From positions 1 through 17,662 of the forward strand of contig JBKDGH010000050.1 in the NCBI GenBank assembly GCA_046336655.1: a DNA stretch of 17,662 bases, in the 5' to 3' direction. A program made the position numbers and the translations under genes. Shown here piece by piece: positions 1-7,795 of the stretch. The notes beneath the pieces were generated by a model that saw only the letters and a program-made list of their open reading frames with translations, did no database searches and was not told the origin of the DNA. The DNA comes from CANGTU01 sp046336655 (lineage in GTDB: Bacteria; Bacteroidota; Bacteroidia; Flavobacteriales_D; Sanyastnellaceae). The first letter of the stretch is position 1. Every line of letters starts with the position of its first letter.

Positions 1-34
1 CGTGACGTTCGTCCAAAGAAACCTTAACTTGGCA

Positions 35-964
35 ATGAAACCTGAAATCATGCCTACCCGTCTCTGGCTCTTTCTGTTCATGGCCGCCGTTCTTTTTTCG
101 TGTAAAAAAGAGGAGCAGGTGGTGTTTACGGACAATGACATACCGCCGTACAGCGAGATTCCGACGTTGCTTGTGGAGAATTATGTGAACCGGTTGTACA
201 TCGACCTTATCGGGCGCGAGCCGACGGATGCGGAGATGGCGGCTGATGTGGCGGCGCTCGAAGCAGCGGACCTCAGCATGGCAGTGCGCATCGCGCTGGT
301 GCAGTTTCTGACGGGTTCGGAGGAAGCAGCCAGTGCCGATGAGACCTATAAGTCGGCTTATTTCCGCAAATTCTATGAAGACCAAAAGGCGCGGTTTCTC
401 GACGGCATCGGCGAAGGGGCATTGATGGATGATTACAATGTATTCCGGGGATTGGCCGTGACCGACAGTATTCAAGGCAATATACTCGGCTATGAAATTT
501 TCATGCTGGAGGCCAATAAGCTGATGGCAGTAATGGACAGTCGCATTGATTTGCAAAACGGCACCATCACCGTGGATGAGATGTGCCGCAGGATGATGTT
601 CAACAGCATCTACGACGAAATCAATATGAATACATTCAATTTCATCAACGCGTCGTTCGATGACAGTTTTTTCCGTTTTCCCACAGAGACTGAACTGGAG
701 AATGCATTTCCCACCATTGAATTCAACGGCCCCGGGGTGTTGTTCGGACAATCCATCAGCACCAAGTCTGACTACCTGCTTATACTCACTACCTCCTCTG
801 AATTCCGCGAAGGCATGATACGCTGGTGCTACCGCAATCTGCTTGCACGCGATGCGGAGTCATTTGAGGTCGTTGCACTTCTGCCGGTATTCAACAACGG
901 CTTTGATACAAAACTGGTTCAACAACATATCCTCATTTCCGATGAATACGCAGGATTCGACTAA
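35..964 (+). CDS. Surface/periplasmic lipoprotein of repeated DUF1549/DUF4214-like modules
   Basis: From the ATG at 35 this encodes a 309-residue protein; ATG 50 and GTG 2 are alternatives, and the frame is open to the window edge. A hydrophobic segment ends in AVLFSC followed by KKEE, a lipoprotein signal with the Lys-acidic tether seen in surface lipoproteins of Bacteroidota. The body has three stretches of one shape, Tyr-x3-Leu/Phe-x-Arg-x-Pro/Asp-x3-Glu followed later by Ser-x-Glu: about 179-330 (YIDLIGREPTDAEM), 611-811 (FFRFPTETELEN ... SSEF) and 821-961 (YRNLLARDAESFE ... SDEY). The first resembles the start of DUF1549 domains, and the general shape also recalls DUF4214. No catalytic residues are recognised. 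It overlaps the next gene by 23 bases. A weak -7-like box (GACGTTCG, 4-11) lies upstream. Function is unknown; a structural or binding role in the exported complex is inference. Confidence 0.72.
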   Translation: MKPEIMPTRLWLFLFMAAVLFSCKKEEQVVFTDNDIPPYSEIPTLLVENYVNRLYIDLIGREPTDAEMAADVAALEAADLSMAVRIALVQFLTGSEEAASADETYKSAYFRKFYEDQKARFLDGIGEGALMDDYNVFRGLAVTDSIQGNILGYEIFMLEANKLMAVMDSRIDLQNGTITVDEMCRRMMFNSIYDEINMNTFNFINASFDDSFFRFPTETELENAFPTIEFNGPGVLFGQSISTKSDYLLILTTSSEFREGMIRWCYRNLLARDAESFEVVALLPVFNNGFDTKLVQQHILISDEYAGFD

Positions 965-1532
965 GCCGGAAGTACCGGCACATGCACCCATGCAGATGGT
1001 GACACCCAAAGAGGTGCCCACCTGCGAAGCGCCACACGGCAGCTCAGGTGCGCTGATTGCAGGTGTGTCTGCGGCTTTTGCCGCTGTGCTCGCGTCATGC
1101 CGCAAGGATCCCGAAGTGCTCTATGAGCTCAATCCGGTGACCTTGTACAGCAGCGCAGCGGAGAAGGACAAGCTTAAGAGCACGGAGCAGTTCATCAGCA
1201 TTCTCTACACCAATTTGTTTCAGCAGGCGCTGAGCAGCAATCAGGTGTTTGAACTCACGCAATGCCTGGACAGCATCGGTGATAAAGAGATAGCCCGCGA
1301 GGTGATCATCTCCAATTTTTTTAATGCCGCAGGAGTAGTGATGCCTTCGGTGGACGAGATGAATGCCGATATGAATGCATTTATTGACGACACCTACAAG
1401 CGGTTTTTTGTCCGCATGCCTGCTGAGAGCGAGCGCACATGGCTCCGCAATTTCATACAGAATAATCCGTACATGACTCCTGAGCTCGTGTACTTCTCCT
1501 TCGCCCTTTCTAACGAATACCTGTACTACTGA
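942..1532 (+). CDS. Putative lipoprotein with two copies of the same module as its neighbour
   Basis: This is a 196-residue protein if translation starts at ATG 942, inside the end of the previous gene; ATG 990 is an alternative that removes the overlap. A hydrophobic stretch (GALIAGVSAAFAAVLASC) ends in a Cys followed by RKDPE, so it is probably lipidated. The leader before it is unusually long (about 34 residues from ATG 942) and has only two Lys, which is atypical of a lipoprotein signal. The remainder contains two units like those of the upstream protein: about 1180-1320 (FISILYTNLFQQ) and 1378-1529 (YKRFFVRMPAESE ... LSNEYLYY). The TGA at 1530-1532 is one base from the next ATG, so translation is probably coupled. 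The role is unknown; the shared module suggests it works with the preceding lipoprotein, perhaps as a heteromer (inference). Confidence 0.68.
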   Translation: MNTQDSTKPEVPAHAPMQMVTPKEVPTCEAPHGSSGALIAGVSAAFAAVLASCRKDPEVLYELNPVTLYSSAAEKDKLKSTEQFISILYTNLFQQALSSNQVFELTQCLDSIGDKEIAREVIISNFFNAAGVVMPSVDEMNADMNAFIDDTYKRFFVRMPAESERTWLRNFIQNNPYMTPELVYFSFALSNEYLYY

Positions 1533-1533
1533 G

Positions 1534-2868
1534 ATGAGAAGAAGGGATTTCATACGCTCCACCGGACTCACTGCAGCCGGTGCACTGGCAGCTCCGTATA
1601 TCCTGCCCAGCGGTCGGCTCTTTGCGCAGACCGGCTCGCGCTCTGCTGCACACGTAGTATTGGTGATGTTCGCCGGCGGCGTGCGCCATCAGGAAGCAGT
1701 GGGTATGCGCTACCTCGATGACTCGCAGATGGGTGAACCGTACCCGGGCAACATCATGTACAATATGCTCACCGGTGAAGCGCCGGTGCAGAAGATTGTG
1801 TACGGCACAGGTCCGGGCGGCATCAATCCGATTCCTTCCATACTCAATCAATCGCTGCAGGCACAGGGTACGCTCTTCTCCGAAGTGCGCGCGTTTTCGG
1901 CCGGGCATTATGGTGGATTGAATTCGATTCTTCAGGGTTCGACCGTGGAAGCACAAGGCCTCAAGCAGCGTCCGGTGAGTCCGACCATCTTTGAATACCT
2001 GCGCAGGCATGGTGGCTATTCGGCTACAGACATGTGGTTTGTAGGCAATGGCATAGGAGGCTCAGTGCCGCTCCTGAACTACAGTGAACATCCGGATTAC
2101 GGCATTCAGTATGGCGCGAACTTTTTTGCACCCACCGTCACCTTCCATCCCGTGTGCCAACAGTACCTCGGCAATGCGAAGGTGTATCATCCGGAGAACG
2201 AGCTGAATCCGATGTATCAGCTCAAGGCGTTTCTGGACAACAACTTCCTGCAGGACGGACAAATCCTTCAAGCGCTTGGCAACACACCGGAAGAAAAGCA
2301 ACAGATCAAGTTGTTCATGGAGCTCATGTACGACAAGACCAACAATGGCACCATTGCCCTGCCTCCAGTGGCGGATAGCGGCGATTTGTACACCGTAGGA
2401 TATGCGTGCGAGGTAATGAGTTATTTCAAACCCGCGCTCACGGTAGTTAACCTCAGCAATGTGGATGCCTGCCACAGCAGCTTTACTACTTATGTAAAAG
2501 CATTGCACCGCGCTGACCATGCGGTGGGACATTTGTGGAATCACATTCAGACGAATATCCCGGAGATGGCGCAGAATACGGTGATCATCGCCATTCCGGA
2601 ATGCGGACGAAATGATGCGCCGAACGCGATCATTGATGAGAACAACTGGTTGTCGTATGACCACAGCGACCAGAACTCACTGCGCATTTTCACCCTCATG
2701 GCAGGTCCGGGTATTCCGCAGGGACTTGTGCTGGGAAGTGAAAACAACGCCATCGGACAAGTAAGTGATGCGATGCTCACTGTCGCTGATCTCCTAGGCG
2801 TGAAACCGGAGACCACCAATGCGGGCTTCCTTGCACCGGGTACACTTTCATTCCTCGATCAGCTATGA
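1534..2868 (+). CDS. Tat-exported DUF1501-like protein (alkaline phosphatase/sulfatase-like fold)
   Basis: This 444-residue protein begins with a twin-arginine signal (MRRRDFIRSTG, then an Ala-rich core) and a likely cleavage after LFA, residue 31. Twin-arginine export implies folding, possibly with a cofactor or metal, before export to the periplasm. The body fits the DUF1501 family: an early hydrophobic strand with Gly (VVLVMFAGG), then SAGHYGGLNSIL, and a C-terminal block with VIIAIPECGRNDAPN followed by a Tyr-Asp-His motif (YDHSD) and FTLMAGPGIP. In the family, the comparable block is Glu-Phe-Gly-Arg followed by a His-rich stretch. Family members have no firmly assigned reaction. In planctomycetes they are commonly encoded beside DUF1549 and cytochrome c domain proteins, which matches the neighbours here. 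The stop overlaps the next start as ATGA. Confidence 0.8.
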   Translation: MRRRDFIRSTGLTAAGALAAPYILPSGRLFAQTGSRSAAHVVLVMFAGGVRHQEAVGMRYLDDSQMGEPYPGNIMYNMLTGEAPVQKIVYGTGPGGINPIPSILNQSLQAQGTLFSEVRAFSAGHYGGLNSILQGSTVEAQGLKQRPVSPTIFEYLRRHGGYSATDMWFVGNGIGGSVPLLNYSEHPDYGIQYGANFFAPTVTFHPVCQQYLGNAKVYHPENELNPMYQLKAFLDNNFLQDGQILQALGNTPEEKQQIKLFMELMYDKTNNGTIALPPVADSGDLYTVGYACEVMSYFKPALTVVNLSNVDACHSSFTTYVKALHRADHAVGHLWNHIQTNIPEMAQNTVIIAIPECGRNDAPNAIIDENNWLSYDHSDQNSLRIFTLMAGPGIPQGLVLGSENNAIGQVSDAMLTVADLLGVKPETTNAGFLAPGTLSFLDQL

Positions 2869-3836
2869 GAAGGAATACGATTTTCATCCTGTTCACTGTG
2901 CTCATTGGAGCGCTGCTGATTGGTTCGTGTAAAAAAGACGATCCGGTTAATCCGTACACCCTCATTGAGCGTCCTGCGGAAAATGACAATCCCGATGTGG
3001 ATGATCTTCCGGTGGGAAGTTTTGCATGGCTTCATGGAAAGATGTTTCGTCCGACGTGCGCCAACAGCGGTTGTCACGACGGCACGTTTGAACCGGAATT
3101 CCGCTCCATCGCTTCGGCGTATAACTCACTCGTCAATCATCCGGTAATTGCGAATGATCCGGGCGAGACATTTGTACACCGCGTGGTGCCGGGCAATGCC
3201 GATGCGTCGTTTTTGCATGAGCGCCTGACGGCCTTTGTGCCCAATACTTCGGGCATTATGCCATTGAGTCTGGAGCCCGACTCCGACTATCCCGCGAACC
3301 AGGATTTTTACATTCAGAAAGTGACGGAGTGGATCAACAACGGAGCGCCTGATATGTATGGAAATCCCGCGCCATCCGCTGAGGTGAATGCACCGCCGCT
3401 GGTGTATGGCATAGCGGTGTTTCCTGCAGGCAATACCACCAATCCGTATCCACGCGAAGAGGAAAGTCCGTTTGGCATCGGTGCCATTCTTGTTCCGGCC
3501 ACTACGGTGGATGTGTGGATTGTGCCGTTTGATGACAATGCAGGATTCACGGAGTTTGAGTCGTGTACATTGAAAGCATCTACCAGTCTGACCGGATTTG
3601 ATGGCGTGAGCAGTGTCCCATTTGCGCTGAGCAGTCCGATCAATGCGTTGCTGATTGATAACTCACCGGCGCAGTTCTACTACAAAGCCACCATTGATCT
3701 GAGCGCAGGTACACCAGGACAGCTTTGGTTTTTACGCACGTACATTGATGACGGGGTGCAGGCGAATGTGACCGAAATGCCGAATGATGCTTCGGCCTAT
3801 CTCTGGTACTTGTTATTCAGTTTGAAAATTGTCTGA
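2865..3836 (+). CDS. Lipoprotein with a single c-type-heme-like CX4CH site
   Basis: This is a 323-residue protein with a lipoprotein signal ending IGSC (Cys22) and a KKDD tether. An N-terminal domain (about residues 50-160) resembles the small planctomycete-type cytochrome c domain. It has PTCANSGCHDG, with Cys65, Cys70 and His71, a CX4CH rather than CXXCH site. It continues with VPGNADASFLHERL, then a Met-Pro (IMP, Met132) suited as the distal heme ligand, and ends with a helix WINNGAP. The C-terminal half (about 165-323) is beta-rich and not recognised. If heme is attached, the protein is a membrane-tethered electron carrier or redox sensor; attachment is inferred, not shown. Its ATG overlaps the preceding TGA by four bases (ATGA), so it is expected to be made with the DUF1501-like protein. 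Confidence 0.72.
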   Translation: MRRNTIFILFTVLIGALLIGSCKKDDPVNPYTLIERPAENDNPDVDDLPVGSFAWLHGKMFRPTCANSGCHDGTFEPEFRSIASAYNSLVNHPVIANDPGETFVHRVVPGNADASFLHERLTAFVPNTSGIMPLSLEPDSDYPANQDFYIQKVTEWINNGAPDMYGNPAPSAEVNAPPLVYGIAVFPAGNTTNPYPREEESPFGIGAILVPATTVDVWIVPFDDNAGFTEFESCTLKASTSLTGFDGVSSVPFALSSPINALLIDNSPAQFYYKATIDLSAGTPGQLWFLRTYIDDGVQANVTEMPNDASAYLWYLLFSLKIV

Positions 3837-3839
3837 ATC

Positions 3840-4289
3840 ATGAAACCACCGCTCATCAGGCCATTCGTTGCTTTAGTTGCCGTGCTCGTGCTTTTTGTTT
3901 CATGTAAAAAGGAAGAGGAAAAGCCCGTGGAGCCGGTGATTGAGTTTAAGTCCATTTCAGCCACAAAGGTAACACAGTTCACCAATGAAATTAAGATCAC
4001 CTTCAGTTATGAAGATATGCAGGGTGACTTGGGACAGGCCGATCCCGATGCGTATTCACTGCGAGTACAGGACGATCGACTGGAAGATTTTGACTGGTAC
4101 CATATTCCGCCGATGACACCCGATATGCAGGAGCTGCATATCAAAGGTGACTATGTGGTCACGCTTACTCCGTTGTTTTTACTCGGCAGCGGAGGCAATG
4201 AGACCACCCGTTTTACCTTACAGTTGCGGGATCGGGCGGGCAACTGGAGCAATCAGATCATTACGCCGGTGGTGACGATCAGTCAGTAA
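3840..4289 (+). CDS. Small Ig-like lipoprotein
   Basis: This is a 149-residue protein whose signal ends LFVSC (Cys22) and is followed by KKEEEK, an especially clear Lys plus acidic tether. The mature part reads as one beta-sandwich domain: alternating hydrophobic strands, an acidic turn (DMQGDLGQADPD) like the Asp/Gly-rich loops common in Bacteroidota lipoproteins, and a late LQLRDRAGNWSN strand pair. No active-site residues are apparent. It starts three bases after the previous stop and ends 14 bases before the start of the CUB/T9SS protein, so it belongs to the same transcription unit. Specific function is unknown; a binding or scaffolding role at the outer membrane is inference. Confidence 0.7.
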   Translation: MKPPLIRPFVALVAVLVLFVSCKKEEEKPVEPVIEFKSISATKVTQFTNEIKITFSYEDMQGDLGQADPDAYSLRVQDDRLEDFDWYHIPPMTPDMQELHIKGDYVVTLTPLFLLGSGGNETTRFTLQLRDRAGNWSNQIITPVVTISQ

Positions 4290-4303
4290 CAAATACTTTG
4301 CTT

Positions 4304-7300
4304 ATGCGCCAAGCGCTTCGAACTCTTATTGCCCTGTATGTGCTGTGCGCGGCAGTAATGAATTCCGCGCGCGCTCAGGACGTGCCTGAGTTTGATATGG
4401 CCGACACCACTATTTCGGTCTGCATTGGTATTCTCTACGACAGCGGAGGAGAGGACGGATTGTACGGCAACAATGAAAACATCACCACGGTCATTGATCC
4501 CGGTGGAATCATCACCCTTACGTTTCAAGGTGTTTTTAACGTAGAAAACAACCTGGATTTTCTGACGATTTACGACGGTCCAAATACCGCGTCGCCGTTG
4601 CTTGGCACTTTCACCGGAACCACACTTCCGCCCACACTCACAGCTACAAGTGGAGCGGTGACATTGGTATTTACGTCCGACAACAGTGCGATATATGCGG
4701 GTTTTGAGATTTACTGGGAGAGTGACAATCCTCCTCCTGTGCCACCGGTGTTGAGCGTGCCCGCATCGCCGGCGTGCAATGCCAATGCGGTGAACGTGCA
4801 ATTCTCCACTCCGGTGCAATGCGAGTGGCTAATCGATTCGGAGTGGAGTGTGAGTTCGAATGGCAATGACATTGGTGTGGTGTCCGCGTTGCCCGCATGT
4901 GCGGGCGGTGCTGCGAATGGCGTGGTGCTGACACTGGCCGAGCCGATTACCTTCAACTGCGCGTTCGATATCGAATTGATTATTCCTATTCCGGATGACT
5001 GCGGACTGATTTACATGTTTACCCTCAACACGTCGTTTCTTCAAAACACCTGCGGTGTGGATGCAAGCATCAGTGCGTCTGCGTTTTCCGTTTGTCCTGG
5101 CAGCTGCGCCAATCTCACTGCCATCGTGGAAGGATGCCTCGGCTATACGTTCGAATGGAATGAAGGATTGCCGCCCACTGCCGGGCCACATGCCGTGTGT
5201 CCGGAGGTGACCACGACGTATACCGTCATCATTACAGAGAATCAAACCGGAGAAACAGAGACGCTCAGTTTTACGCTGGATGTATTTGATGGCGGAATTG
5301 TGCAGGATGATGCCACCTTGTGTCAATCGGAACCGCTGATCGATCTTGAAGCGGGAGTGCCGGGGTGGTGGACAGGCCCGGGAATCATTGATGAGGAATT
5401 CGGATTGTTTGAACCCGATTCCGCGAATGCGGGGGTGAATGTGATTTATTTCGAGAATCAGTTTTGCGCGGATAGCGTGGTGTTCACCATCATCCCGATT
5501 GCTACTGATAACATCACGGCTGCTTGTCCGGGAACAAGCCCTTTTCAGCTGAATGCCGAACCTTCTGGCGGCACGTGGGACGGGCCTTTCACGACAGTTG
5601 ACGGAATCTTTGATCCATCCACTATCGGATCGTATACGCTCGTTTACACCACACCACAATGCACCGATACGCTCATTGTGAATGTGGATGATATTACCGG
5701 GGTGTTTGTGGCGGATAGCGTGTGTCAGTCGATCCATTTTGATACACTTGCTTTTACTCCGCTGGGTGGTTATTGGACCGGACAAGGCATTGTGGATTCG
5801 CTGCTCGGCATTTTTGAGCCCGATGAAATGACACCGGGATGGGTAAATCTCCTTTACACCATCAACGGTTGTGATCAGTTGTTTGAAGTGTACATCAAGG
5901 AAATCAGCAGCGGGCCGGGCTTCACGTCCACCTGTCCCGCTCAGGCACCGATGGTGTTTTATGATGAAAATGAACCCAGCCCTGCCGGTGGTTTCTGGAC
6001 GGGAGAAGGATTGATCGATACGGCAACAGGCTTGTTTGATCCGTCCAGCGTGCCGAATGATTACTACACGAGTATCATCTATTACGCACCGAATGGTTGT
6101 TCGGATACCACGTACATCTACAACCGTCAAACGGTGATTGCAGTGAATGAATTATCCTTTTGCGTGAATGATGATCCGTATGAACTGATCCGCGAAAACA
6201 TTGATCACTCGCCGCATTACGGAGGATTATGGACAGGCCCGGGGCTAACGAATCCTGACGATGACTACTGGTTGTTCAGTCCTGCGGTAGCAGGAGTGGG
6301 TACACACATCCTGACCTATTTGAAAAATGAATGCGAGGATTCATTAGTTGTTACTGTTTATCCCGCGCAGCTTTCAGTGAGTGAGTTCAGTTTTTGTTCG
6401 ACAGAAGATGCGTTGACACTGCAGCCGGGATTGCAGGCGGGAGGCACCTGGACAGGCAGCGGAGTCACTGATCCGGCGCAGGGCATTTTTGATCCCGGGG
6501 TGGCTGCAGAGGGCAGTTATTACCTCTACTGGACCACACCGCCGGGATGTTCGGATTCTGTATTCGTAACGGTGGAAACACTGGAGCAGGCGGCGATCAG
6601 TGGATTGAGTGCGCAATACTGTTTCACTTCGGAGGCGGATGCCGTGACCGTAGTGCCCGGTGATGCGGTGTTTACTGGTCCGCTGGTCAACGGCGAATTT
6701 ATCCCTGCACTTGCCGGCGAAGGCGATCACGTATTCATCGCGACGTGGAACGGCGCGTTGTGTAGCAGTGCGGATACTGTTATGGTCAATGTGTATCCGC
6801 CGATAAGCACAGAGGTCACAGTAAGTGATCCGGTGATTTGCGGAGGAGCTGCGGCGGTTATTGAAGTGATCGCCAGCGGCGGACATCCTGATTTGCTGTT
6901 TACATACACGTGGAGTGATGATTCTTTTCCGGTGTCCACGAATACCGTGTCACCGGAGTCTGCGGGTTATGTATATGTCGAGACCGCCGATGGATGCAGC
7001 GATGCAGTGATTGACTCGGTGCTGATTACAGTGTTGCCTCCGATTGAGTTTGATGTGATTACAAGTGATATTCAATGCTATGAGGCAGATGGTTTTGCCA
7101 CCGCCGAAGTAGTCACTCCCGGGACTTTTGAAGTGACCTGGAATGGCGTGTCAGGCAATACCATTGAAGCACCTGCAGGCTCTGTGCATACGCTTGAAGT
7201 AACCGATCTCAGTCAGGGCTGCACGCGTGACTCGCTCGTCCTGATTCCGAACTATCCTCCCGTGAGTGCGGCATTTTCATTCAACCCCAATGCAGAGTGC

Positions 7301-7795
7301 ATTGCGTATAACGATGCCAATAACGTGGCCATTATTGATCTCAGTCAGAATGCAGCGAGTGGAACCTGGACGTTTGGCAATGGAAACACGCAGCCTTATG
7401 AGCCGGGAGTCAATCCGGAACCTGACTTTGGCACGTCGGGACAGTTTACCATTTCACTCGATGTGGTGAATGTGGGCGACTGTCCGGACAGCGCTTCCGC
7501 TGTGCTTTGTATCCTGCCTTCGACGCCCATATTTATTCCGGATATTTTTTCTCCGAATGACGATGGCGCGAATGATGTGCTGTTCTTGCGTAGTCAGGGC
7601 ATCGTCACGATGCGCTTCGCGGTATACAGCCGATGGGGTGAACTCGTGTTTGAAAGCTTCGATGTCAAGAAAGGCTGGGATGGCATTCACCGCGGAAAAC
7701 CATCTCTTTCGGGAAACTACATCTACATCCTCACAGCTACTTTGAATGACGGAGAGAAAGTGGAGATGAAAGGTGAAATCGCACTGATCCGATGA
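4304..7795 (+). CDS. Secreted CUB, W-T-G-repeat and PKD-like protein with T9SS type B sorting domain
   Basis: This is a 1163-residue protein from ATG 4304; a TTG at 4298 is in frame but less likely. A signal peptide ends at ARA (residue 24) before QDV. Residues about 30-138 look like a CUB domain (DFLTIYDG, LVFTSDNS and GFEIYW motifs). A Cys-containing Ig-like stretch follows, then seven repeats of 66-78 residues with a GG-x-W-T-G-x-G core between about 5363 and 6800. After these come an Ig-like part and a PKD-like domain (about 7262-7515, ending GDCPDSASA). The last 87 residues, from FIPDIFSPNDDGANDV, form the gliding-motility/CHU_C type B C-terminal domain used for type IX secretion. The product is expected on the cell surface or released as an adhesin-like protein. 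The next gene, PorP/SprF-like and overlapping as ATGA, is the usual partner of type B substrates. Confidence 0.9.
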   Translation: MRQALRTLIALYVLCAAVMNSARAQDVPEFDMADTTISVCIGILYDSGGEDGLYGNNENITTVIDPGGIITLTFQGVFNVENNLDFLTIYDGPNTASPLLGTFTGTTLPPTLTATSGAVTLVFTSDNSAIYAGFEIYWESDNPPPVPPVLSVPASPACNANAVNVQFSTPVQCEWLIDSEWSVSSNGNDIGVVSALPACAGGAANGVVLTLAEPITFNCAFDIELIIPIPDDCGLIYMFTLNTSFLQNTCGVDASISASAFSVCPGSCANLTAIVEGCLGYTFEWNEGLPPTAGPHAVCPEVTTTYTVIITENQTGETETLSFTLDVFDGGIVQDDATLCQSEPLIDLEAGVPGWWTGPGIIDEEFGLFEPDSANAGVNVIYFENQFCADSVVFTIIPIATDNITAACPGTSPFQLNAEPSGGTWDGPFTTVDGIFDPSTIGSYTLVYTTPQCTDTLIVNVDDITGVFVADSVCQSIHFDTLAFTPLGGYWTGQGIVDSLLGIFEPDEMTPGWVNLLYTINGCDQLFEVYIKEISSGPGFTSTCPAQAPMVFYDENEPSPAGGFWTGEGLIDTATGLFDPSSVPNDYYTSIIYYAPNGCSDTTYIYNRQTVIAVNELSFCVNDDPYELIRENIDHSPHYGGLWTGPGLTNPDDDYWLFSPAVAGVGTHILTYLKNECEDSLVVTVYPAQLSVSEFSFCSTEDALTLQPGLQAGGTWTGSGVTDPAQGIFDPGVAAEGSYYLYWTTPPGCSDSVFVTVETLEQAAISGLSAQYCFTSEADAVTVVPGDAVFTGPLVNGEFIPALAGEGDHVFIATWNGALCSSADTVMVNVYPPISTEVTVSDPVICGGAAAVIEVIASGGHPDLLFTYTWSDDSFPVSTNTVSPESAGYVYVETADGCSDAVIDSVLITVLPPIEFDVITSDIQCYEADGFATAEVVTPGTFEVTWNGVSGNTIEAPAGSVHTLEVTDLSQGCTRDSLVLIPNYPPVSAAFSFNPNAECIAYNDANNVAIIDLSQNAASGTWTFGNGNTQPYEPGVNPEPDFGTSGQFTISLDVVNVGDCPDSASAVLCILPSTPIFIPDIFSPNDDGANDVLFLRSQGIVTMRFAVYSRWGELVFESFDVKKGWDGIHRGKPSLSGNYIYILTATLNDGEKVEMKGEIALIR
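5363..6800 (+). repeat. Seven tandem W-T-G protein repeats
   Basis: Within the T9SS protein, units begin near 5363, 5567, 5765, 5987, 6221, 6440 and 6662, a spacing of 198-234 bases. Each unit reads roughly Gly-Gly-x-Trp-Thr-Gly-x-Gly, an Asp-rich turn, Gly-x-Phe-x-Pro, then a Tyr-rich strand, a Cys (usually Cys-x-Asp-Ser/Thr) and a closing beta strand. The second unit has WDGP, and the seventh has lost the Trp (VFTGP) and is shorter. Repeats match at protein level but not closely at DNA level, so they are old rather than recently amplified. Confidence 0.85.
7532..7792 (+). other. T9SS type B C-terminal sorting domain (CHU_C)
   Basis: These are the final 87 codons of the secreted protein. 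The diagnostic features are FIPDIFSPNDDGANDV at the start, then VYSRWGELVFES, GWDG, and a closing SGNYIYILTA strand with a final hydrophobic beta strand. This matches the gliding-motility-associated C-terminal domain that targets proteins to the type IX secretion machinery (type B, distinct from the shorter type A tail). Confidence 0.92.

Noticed and set aside
4294..4300. TACTTTG just before the CUB/T9SS gene as an internal promoter.
   Set aside because: It is one base shorter than the TAnnTTTG pattern and sits in a 14-bp gap of a compact operon, so I do not support it as a site.
4829..6130. Open frame of 433 codons on the minus strand.
   Set aside because: It is antisense to the T9SS repeat protein, has no recognisable domain, and is explained by codon bias of the real gene on the other strand.
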